The notes under the pieces were generated by a model. That model did no database searches. It worked only from the letters and a program-made list of their open reading frames with translations, and was not told the DNA's origin. Source: Chitinispirillaceae bacterium (GTDB lineage: Bacteria; Fibrobacterota; Chitinivibrionia; Chitinivibrionales; Chitinispirillaceae). From it: a stretch of 33,320 nt of DNA. Position 1 is the first letter of the stretch. The number at the start of each line of letters is the position of its first letter. The DNA is taken from positions 1 to 33,320 of the forward strand of contig JAFGDP010000004.1 in the NCBI GenBank assembly GCA_016932075.1, in the 5' to 3' direction. The translations under genes were made by a program, and so were the position numbers. This document shows positions 25,056 to 31,269 of this stretch, in pieces.

Positions 25056-25786
25056 GCGTGTATTCCTCCTGTGTTGACGGAACCGGCGGCACCTGCAGAT
25101 GCCGGCCGAGGTGCCATTTGGATATTTTTATTGACGGAATTTCGAGATGCCGTTGGGTGATGCCCGGAAAACGGCACCGGTTGGATTGCAAAGGTTTTGA
25201 CACGGCAGTTGACCGGGATCGAGGGATTTCCCGCTACCGCCTCCACGGGGTAGCTTCTGTTCTTTTCAATATGACGCTCGGGTTTGTTGACCTGGTGCGG
25301 GATAATCCAGGAAGTACCTTTAAGGCTTATTCGCGCCACTTCGAAACCGAGCACGGTCGCGCGCATGGTGTAATCCGACGGCACTTCGAACCGCTGGTGC
25401 ACGCCCACGGACATGGGCGGCACCCGGCGAACGCTCATGTCCATTGCGGGCATGTGGCGCACCGTGTGGTTCAAGGTCGGTATGGTGGTGACATTCACCT
25501 CTTCGACCCGCAGCGGCTCAATGTCCCTCACCGTGCTTACGCGCAGGGACTCGATCGTGACAGGATCGATGTGGTTGACTTCCTTGATGTGCGCGGAAAT
25601 CGGGTCAATGTTCTTGGTGCGCTTGACCTCGACCGGCGCGATGTCGGACATGATCCGTTTGTTGGGATCGCCGGTGCCCTCAACCGTTGACGTGATGGAG
25701 CTGTTCGGGCCGATGCCCTTGACGACCGAATGGATAGGCCTGCTGCTTGAGTTGGAAGCTCCACGGGAATTGACGGTAGTAGCCAT
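25052..25786 (-). CDS. Unrecognised protein with I-x-P short repeats
   Basis: This 244-residue protein has a Ser-rich start, then seven short repeats between about residues 45 and 130. Each carries Ile, Met or Val followed by an optional residue and Pro (DIAPVEV, NIDPISA, HIDPVTI, DIEPLRV, TIPTLNH, HMPAMDM, RVPPMSV), spaced 10-16 residues apart. The repeats shift from I-x-P to (M/V)-P. A distinct domain follows (about 131-175; FEVPSDYTMRATVLGFEVAR), then a basic tail ending in Gly/Ala/Ser. The repeat period suggests an extended or fibrous part, perhaps a beta solenoid. No signal peptide. ATG at 25786 is preceded by AAAGGTT. Cotranscribed and overlapping with the 93-residue gene downstream. 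Confidence 0.75.
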   Translation of the reverse strand: MATTVNSRGASNSSSRPIHSVVKGIGPNSSITSTVEGTGDPNKRIMSDIAPVEVKRTKNIDPISAHIKEVNHIDPVTIESLRVSTVRDIEPLRVEEVNVTTIPTLNHTVRHMPAMDMSVRRVPPMSVGVHQRFEVPSDYTMRATVLGFEVARISLKGTSWIIPHQVNKPERHIEKNRSYPVEAVAGNPSIPVNCRVKTFAIQPVPFSGHHPTASRNSVNKNIQMAPRPASAGAAGSVNTGGIHA

Positions 25787-25813
25787 GATCTAACCTTTCT
25801 TCAATATAACGGT

Positions 25814-26551
25814 CTACATCTCCGTTTCAGAGGACTTTATTCCGGGCCATGAATAGTTGGCGATACGCAACTCAGCCTCGTCCCAGATAAGCGGGTTGCT
25901 TTTCAAAATCGCCCTGATGCGTACAATTGCGGCATTTCCTGATCCTGATGCCGTGTAGCGTATCCAGGGAAAGCAATGATCGGTCTGTTCGACGTTGTTG
26001 AATTTCCAGATCACCTCACGGTCCCGGGTATTCGTGATCACGGCATGGAACAGTTGCATGGTATTCGACGGGCCCATGTACTCGTTGTGCACGCCCGATG
26101 AAACGTTTGCCGGATAATAGATCATTGCCGATTTCGGCAGCACCAACATAGTCGGCACCGGGGCGGGCGCCGGCCCGCGTCCAACAATGATAACATAGGC
26201 AAACGCCTTGCGCAGTGGATCGTGCGCCGCGGTCGCGCACACGATCTCGGTAGTGCCGCTTTTCAGTCCGCCCTTGGCCGGCGCATGGTAGACGCCCATA
26301 TGGTCAATGACCCCCATGCCCGGATTGCCGTTAGTGTCGCGCACCTCCCATATGACCCGCGAGGTGGGGGCATTGTACACTGCCGCTTCGAACCTGACCT
26401 GCGTGGTTGCGGGATCGGCGTACCGTTCGTCGCCGAAGTACACCTCCGCGGTCGCGGGCCACACCTCTATCTCAACCTGGTGTTCGCACTGGATATAATG
26501 GTGTACGTCAGGACACGGTACATGGTTAGGATAATGATGGCGCGTTATCAT
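25814..26551 (-). CDS. Protein with two Ig-like (Big-type) domains, no signal peptide
   Basis: After a His/Tyr/Pro/Cys-rich start (MITRHHYPNHVPCPDVHHYI), two related beta domains follow, at about residues 28-125 and 130-240. Each opens with a V-x-P-x-(A/S)A-x-(V/I)-Y pattern and continues to an aligned core: FEAAVYNAPTSRVIWEVRD in the first, FHAVITNTRDREVIWKFNN in the second. Such pairs resemble bacterial Ig-like domains, which usually sit outside the cell, yet no signal peptide or anchor is present. The domain duplication is visible directly; the Ig assignment is by pattern. ATG at 26551 follows AAGGAAC. It overlaps the upstream gene by 26 bases. Confidence 0.78.
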   Translation of the reverse strand: MITRHHYPNHVPCPDVHHYIQCEHQVEIEVWPATAEVYFGDERYADPATTQVRFEAAVYNAPTSRVIWEVRDTNGNPGMGVIDHMGVYHAPAKGGLKSGTTEIVCATAAHDPLRKAFAYVIIVGRGPAPAPVPTMLVLPKSAMIYYPANVSSGVHNEYMGPSNTMQLFHAVITNTRDREVIWKFNNVEQTDHCFPWIRYTASGSGNAAIVRIRAILKSNPLIWDEAELRIANYSWPGIKSSETEM

Positions 26552-26789
26552 GGTGTTGTTCCTTGGTGCGGTTCACTGTCGGCGCTTTGGGATCGCCTTC
26601 ACGGATGCGTGTTTCATCCTTGGTTTCCTCTGCCTCGGGATACACCCGTTCTGCAAGATCGGTGCAGAGTCCCTGTACCTGCTTGTTGAGCCGCTCCCAT
26701 CCCTGTAACGAGGCGGTTATTTCGTCACAGCTGTCGCCCTCCGCCTCAATAGACACCATGGGACCGATTTGTATTTTAAGTGTCAGCAT
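26526..26789 (-). CDS. Small unrecognised acidic protein, first gene of the cluster
   Basis: The 87-residue protein starts MLTLKIQIGPMVSIEAEGDS, a beta-like segment. A helix follows (about 24-50; EITASLQGWERLNKQVQGLC), then a polar, charged and probably disordered tail. No family recognised. ATG at 26789 follows AAAGGATT with correct spacing, and its 3' end overlaps the next gene by 26 bases; both support translation. It lies nearest the divergent intergenic region and so is the first gene of the minus-strand operon. It could be a small coat, chaperone or adaptor component. Confidence 0.65.
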   Translation of the reverse strand: MLTLKIQIGPMVSIEAEGDSCDEITASLQGWERLNKQVQGLCTDLAERVYPEAEETKDETRIREGDPKAPTVNRTKEQHHDNAPSLS

Positions 26790-26891
26790 GAATAATCCTT
26801 TGTGAATTATTGACTTAAATTAAACAATGAAGCTGAGAGGGGCAAGACATTTTTTATCAACTGCTTGTTGCTGCAATAAAAAGGGTTGTGC

Positions 26892-26910
26892 CATGACCCT
26901 GAGTGTCATG
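26892..26910. promoter_or_regulatory. Near-perfect 19-bp palindrome in the divergent promoter region
   Basis: CATGACCCTGAGTGTCATG has 6-bp perfect outer arms (CATGAC/GTCATG) and inner CT/AG pairs; 16 of 18 positions off the centre match its own reverse complement. It lies between the two divergent operons, just upstream of a -10-like TATAAC (26918-26923) of the plus-strand operon, where it would overlap the -35. It is a candidate dimeric-regulator operator; the regulator is unknown and it is not an FNR-type TTGAT/ATCAA site. Confidence 0.5.
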
Positions 26911-26971
26911 TATATTGTATAACCTTTTAATTATACGTGAATTGACTGCTGTACAAAAAGGCATTGCCGGA

Positions 26972-29581
26972 ATGGGAAAGGCATGCAGACCCTTTATACA
27001 AGCGGTCTCCAAGCCGGAAAGCGGTCACGATCGAACAGCAACAATCGCGCTCTCTATGGGAAAAAAGGAACAAACATTTTCTCCAAAACGCAGCATGCCG
27101 GCGCGCACGGACACGGTGCGTCTTTCCGACCTGACCTTTAAAAATCTCGGCACCCTCGGACAACAGCGCGAAGAGCTGCTGTCCCGTCCTGTCCGGGTCT
27201 GCATTGAGCGCGCGCGCCTGCTTACCCGCTACCTTCGCGACATGGCCGATCTGGCCGACTCCCCCGCCCTTGCCTATGCCGGCGCGGTACGTCACGTTCT
27301 GATCAACAAGCAGCCGCACTTTTTCGGCGACACGCTTGTCGCGGGATCGACCGGAAGCAAACCGCTGTCCGCTCCGGTCTACCCGGAGTTCACCGGACTC
27401 ATGATCTGGCCCGAGCTTGACACCATCAGCATGCGCAAACGCAATCCCGCGCTTCTTGACCCGAGAGACGCACGGGAACTTGATCAGGAGATCTTCCCGT
27501 TCTGGATGGAGCGGACCGTTCTCGAGCGGACACGGAAGGCATACGCCAATCCCCCCTGTCTGAAACTCTTTGAGCAACTCGTTTATTTTATCGCCGGCAA
27601 GTCGGGATGCATGTCCCACACCGTTCCGGATTTCCGCGGCGCGCTCGCGACCGGTACCCATGCGATCCGCGCGCGCGTCGCGGAAAAACTGCGGCAAACC
27701 GGTAACAAACGCGGTGATGGTGCCGCCAGGCAACGCGATTTCTATGCAGGCGTCGACCTGGTCCTTGACGGCATAGAAACATATGCGCGCAACCTGTCGC
27801 AGGAGGCCGCGCGCGTTTCCGAAGCAACCGATGACCCTCTCGTGCGCGACCGGTACCGGGAACTCGCTCGCATCTGCTCCCGGGTCCCCCGCCTGCCGGC
27901 AACGACGCTCCATGAAGCGGTCAATGCGCTCTGGATCCTCCAGGTCGGGATTCATGCCGAAAACATCAATATGGCAATGAGTCCGGGCAGGCTGGACCAG
28001 ATCCTGTATCCCTTTTACAAGCGCGATGTCGCACAGGGCAGGATCGACCCACCAACCGCAATGGAGCTTTTAGGATCCCTGTGGCTGAAATTCAACGACA
28101 ACACCGGGCTCGTTCCCGAGAGCTCGGAGGAGCTGTTCGGCGGCGCCGGGACCGTGCCTGCGGTGACCGTTGGCGGTATCGATGAGCACGGCAACGATGC
28201 GGTAAACGAATGTACCTATATGCTGCTGCGCGTGGCAGAGCTGCTCACCACACGTGACCCGAGTCTGAACGCGCGCTACTGTCCCGGCATCAACAGCGAA
28301 ACCTATCGCAACCGCGTCGCCGAAGTCATTGCGTCGACCCGGTGCATTCCGGCGGTTTATAACGATAAAGCCGCGATCGCTACGCTCGTCAACCAGGGCG
28401 TTTCCCTTCCGCATGCCCGCGACTACGCGATCATCGGGTGCGTTGAGCTGGCATCCGCGGGCAGAAGCTATGACGCGTCAAGCTCCATCATGCTCAACCT
28501 TCCGGCCGCGCTCGAGCTTGCGCTGTTCAATGGAAAAAGGCCCTCGGTGAGCGGCGACCTGCAGGTGGGACCGCAGACCGGCGATCCGCGCTCCTTTACC
28601 GGATTTGCGCAGCTGTGGCAGGCGTTCTGCGACCAGGTCTCCTGGGTGGCCGGGGAAGCGATACGGCTCAACGAGTATTTCGGCGCCATACACCGTACCT
28701 GGCAGCCGTCGCCGCTGCTCTCCGCTCTTTTTCGCGGACCCCTTGACTCGGGAAAAGACCTCATTGACGGCGGCGCACTGTACAACAGCAGCGGCGCCAC
28801 CCATATCGGATTCGCCGACACGGTTGACTCGCTTGCCGCTCTGCAGCAGGCAGTGTATAACGAACGCTCGCACCCCATGGACCATTTTTTGTCCGCTCTT
28901 TCGCTCGACTTCAAGAACGATCCTGCGCTGCATGCCTGGTGCAAGAACCGTGCGCCGAAATTCGGTACCGGCCATCCGGTGGCCCGGAACCTGTCGGCAC
29001 GTCTTGCCGGATTTCTCTACGATTTTTACCAGCGCCATACCAACTACCGGGGCGGCAGGTACCGCCCCGCCTACTGGACCATGACCAACCATGCGGGCCA
29101 GGGAACGCTGTGCGGCGCCCTGCCCAGCGGAAGGAAAGCGGGCGAAACGTTTTCCAGCGGCATGACGCCGGTTGCCGGGGCCGCTCCCGTGCTTACCGAA
29201 TGCCTGGCCGCTGTTGCCGCAATCGACACCAAACACCTTCCAGGCGGCATGGCCCTTAACTTGAAATATCCGGCGCTGCGCAGCCCCCGAGAGGTGGTCC
29301 GTCTGGGTCAGGTCATCGAAGCGTACTGCGCCATGGGCGGCATGCACATCCAGTGCAACGTCATGACCAGGGAGATGCTGCTTGACGCGAAAAAGTTTCC
29401 GCACCGGTACCCTAATTTACTCGTGCGCGTGTCAGGCTACTCCGCATACTTTGCCGACCTTACCCCGTGTATGCAGGACGAAATCATCGCGCGCACCGCT
29501 TATGATATGACAGATGGAACCATTCACTGCAGCGAACCCGCGGCATCAGCCAGGGAGAAACATGCCAGAACCGTACAATGA
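26972..29581 (+). CDS. Glycyl radical enzyme (pyruvate-formate-lyase-like), substrate unknown
   Basis: The product is 869 residues from ATG 26972, which follows AAAAGG; the frame extends back to GTG 26903, but that codon lies inside the palindrome and upstream of a likely -10. The enzyme carries the PFL/glycyl-radical fold: VCIERARLLTRY near the start of the core, HTVPDFRG, SPGRLDQILYPFY, an active-site Cys in GCVE (codon at 28439), and the radical Gly in RVSGYSAYF (codon at 29435, 47 residues from the end). GCVE is shared by dehydratase- and lyase-type members (glycerol, choline, hydroxyphenylacetate) and differs from PFL's Cys-Cys. The N-terminal extension of about 45 residues lacks homology. 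A radical SAM activase is needed and is not in the window. Active only anaerobically, probably cytoplasmic. Confidence 0.92.
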   Translation: MGKACRPFIQAVSKPESGHDRTATIALSMGKKEQTFSPKRSMPARTDTVRLSDLTFKNLGTLGQQREELLSRPVRVCIERARLLTRYLRDMADLADSPALAYAGAVRHVLINKQPHFFGDTLVAGSTGSKPLSAPVYPEFTGLMIWPELDTISMRKRNPALLDPRDARELDQEIFPFWMERTVLERTRKAYANPPCLKLFEQLVYFIAGKSGCMSHTVPDFRGALATGTHAIRARVAEKLRQTGNKRGDGAARQRDFYAGVDLVLDGIETYARNLSQEAARVSEATDDPLVRDRYRELARICSRVPRLPATTLHEAVNALWILQVGIHAENINMAMSPGRLDQILYPFYKRDVAQGRIDPPTAMELLGSLWLKFNDNTGLVPESSEELFGGAGTVPAVTVGGIDEHGNDAVNECTYMLLRVAELLTTRDPSLNARYCPGINSETYRNRVAEVIASTRCIPAVYNDKAAIATLVNQGVSLPHARDYAIIGCVELASAGRSYDASSSIMLNLPAALELALFNGKRPSVSGDLQVGPQTGDPRSFTGFAQLWQAFCDQVSWVAGEAIRLNEYFGAIHRTWQPSPLLSALFRGPLDSGKDLIDGGALYNSSGATHIGFADTVDSLAALQQAVYNERSHPMDHFLSALSLDFKNDPALHAWCKNRAPKFGTGHPVARNLSARLAGFLYDFYQRHTNYRGGRYRPAYWTMTNHAGQGTLCGALPSGRKAGETFSSGMTPVAGAAPVLTECLAAVAAIDTKHLPGGMALNLKYPALRSPREVVRLGQVIEAYCAMGGMHIQCNVMTREMLLDAKKFPHRYPNLLVRVSGYSAYFADLTPCMQDEIIARTAYDMTDGTIHCSEPAASAREKHARTVQ

Positions 29582-29909
29582 GAACAATCCTGAAACGCCC
29601 CTTTCCGTAAAACTGCTTGACGGTTATATCGAGCAGGTGGACCGCGTGGGACCTGAACTGGTAAAGGCGGCAAACGACTACCGGCACGCCTGCACCTCGG
29701 CCCTCGGGTTCGTGCGCAAGAACGTGCTCGGCGCCATCGAGCGCACCGGCCACAAGCCCGTGTTCATGAACACCGCGGCGGACATCGTGGAAAACTCGTT
29801 TTCCACCCTGGTCGCGCTGCAGTGCACGCTCGTTGAATCGACCATCAACGCACACCGCACCACCGCGACCATGATCCGTGACACCCTGAGTGGAAAGGCG
29901 TCCTCCTGA
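29562..29909 (+). CDS. Small helical, phasin-like protein
   Basis: The 115-residue product from ATG 29562 follows CAGGGAGAAA and overlaps the end of the glycyl radical enzyme gene by 20 bases, so the two are coupled. The sequence is almost entirely helical and amphipathic: LDGYIEQVDRVGPELVKAAN, ACTSALGFVRKNVLGAIERT, and FSTLVALQCTLVESTINAHR after a short polar break. Length and pattern resemble phasins, which coat polyhydroxyalkanoate or lipid inclusions, but I have no alignment and no PHA synthase gene is in view. It could instead be a small partner of the enzyme. An upstream ATG at 29514 lies inside the enzyme gene and lacks a ribosome binding site. Confidence 0.7.
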   Translation: MPEPYNENNPETPLSVKLLDGYIEQVDRVGPELVKAANDYRHACTSALGFVRKNVLGAIERTGHKPVFMNTAADIVENSFSTLVALQCTLVESTINAHRTTATMIRDTLSGKASS

Positions 29910-29912
29910 TCC

Positions 29913-31226
29913 ATGCAGCGCGTCCGGACCAGAAAGCCGCTCCCCTGCGTCATGGTCACCCAGCGCTGTCCGCAGGCGTTCGTGCTGCGTAACGGCATTG
30001 GACCGGCGCTGGACCAGTCGCTTGACCGCCTCGGGCTCTCCGAACAACTGTCATTGCTCAGCCTGGCGAAAGAAGAGGGCGTTTCAGTCTGCATTGCGGC
30101 GGACGGCAGGATACCGGTCAGTCTCATTTCCTATCTTGCACAGCACAATGCTTCACGTATCACTGCCATCGCGCTCTCGCTGCACCGTCTGCTTCCCGAA
30201 AACGCCGAGTCGCTGGTTGCCGATCCCGCAGAGCAGAGCGTTGTCGCACCGGGCGTCTCGATCAGCACCTCATGGCTGAAAAGCGATATCCGTATCGTTG
30301 TTTCGCGCGTCAAGACCGACCGCAGCGGCGCCTATTGCCTGTGCGGCGCTGCCGTACGCTCATGCATGGGACAGGGTGATCTGGATTTACTGTTAGAGCA
30401 CTGTCCGCCGCACTGCGCGATTATCGTTGATCCCAGCCAGAACCTTCCGGCAATCGTGTCCGATCATCCGCTTCTCGCCGACTGGACCGGCGCAACACTC
30501 ATGGGGCGTGATCCCTACAGCGCTCCGCACAACGCCCGCTGGTTCAGAAACGGCTTGGCGCCGCGTATCTACGAGATACACGGTGACCTTTCACCAATCC
30601 AGTCCTGGCGTGCCCCGCCTTCGCTCAAGCGCGACCTGCCCCATGCGCTCTACGGCGATCCGGTGACAAACCCGTTTGGCATGCACGGAATAAAATTCTC
30701 AAAAGCGTGGATTGATTACGTCACCGCGATTCTTGATCCGTTTCTTCCTCCAACGAACGGTGCCGACGGTGCCTCAGGCGCACCCAGAAAAACTCGTGAA
30801 GCGCTTATCGATCGGATTTCAGGGTCGCTTTCTCCTGAAAGCATGGGTGAGCTCCTTGAAGCGCTGCTTAAAGGCCTGGGACTGTTTATCTCTGTTCATC
30901 CGGTGCTCAAGCAAGATATAGCATTACTTCAGGCAGGCTACCGTATTACCACCAAAGACAACCGGTTAAGCGTATTTGCAACGTTTATTGACGGCACGCT
31001 GACCGCCACACGCAAAGGCACAATTCCGGTAAATGTCTGTCTGATTTTTCAGGATACCAGGGCAATGCTCAACCTGTTCACCTCTCCAAAACCTGATCTG
31101 CTGAATGCCATGCTCAAGCAGCAGGTTGCGTTTGACGGCAACCTCAACTATCTGCTCAAGCTGGCCTACCTTCTCAAGAGGGTCATGCTGGTCACCAAAG
31201 GCGACATACGGAGCAGCGTTATATGA
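29913..31226 (+). CDS. DUF362-type protein with C-terminal SCP2-like lipid-binding domain
   Basis: Residues 1-280 of 437 follow the DUF362 pattern (VMVTQRCPQAFV, STSWLKSDIRIVVSRVKT, CAIIVDPSQNLP, ATLMGRDPYSAPHNARWF). Five Cys (142, 144, 151, 164, 168) lie close together, a possible metal or Fe-S site. After a Pro/Gly-rich linker, residues 290-430 resemble an SCP2 sterol-carrier domain (YRITTKDNRLSVFATFIDGT, VNVCLIFQDTRAMLNLFTS, then GNLNYLLKLAYLLKRVM). SCP2 domains bind fatty acyl or sterol-like ligands in a hydrophobic tunnel. The gene follows the phasin-like gene by three bases. Its N-terminal domain aligns with that of the next gene (STSWLKSD/SSYWLDAD), so they are paralogues. Function: probably handling of a hydrophobic substrate (inference). 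Confidence 0.72.
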   Translation: MQRVRTRKPLPCVMVTQRCPQAFVLRNGIGPALDQSLDRLGLSEQLSLLSLAKEEGVSVCIAADGRIPVSLISYLAQHNASRITAIALSLHRLLPENAESLVADPAEQSVVAPGVSISTSWLKSDIRIVVSRVKTDRSGAYCLCGAAVRSCMGQGDLDLLLEHCPPHCAIIVDPSQNLPAIVSDHPLLADWTGATLMGRDPYSAPHNARWFRNGLAPRIYEIHGDLSPIQSWRAPPSLKRDLPHALYGDPVTNPFGMHGIKFSKAWIDYVTAILDPFLPPTNGADGASGAPRKTREALIDRISGSLSPESMGELLEALLKGLGLFISVHPVLKQDIALLQAGYRITTKDNRLSVFATFIDGTLTATRKGTIPVNVCLIFQDTRAMLNLFTSPKPDLLNAMLKQQVAFDGNLNYLLKLAYLLKRVMLVTKGDIRSSVI

Positions 31227-31269
31227 TCTGCCGAATAATACATCTCTTCTTCCTCGCAGGGAACGTCAT

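Noticed and set aside
26903..26971. GTG 26903 as start of the glycyl radical enzyme
   Set aside because: The codon lies inside the palindrome and upstream of a likely -10; ATG 26972 has a ribosome binding site.
26927..27955. Long minus-strand frame of 342 codons opposite the glycyl radical gene
   Set aside because: It is a shadow of the GC-rich plus-strand gene, whose catalytic motifs are intact.
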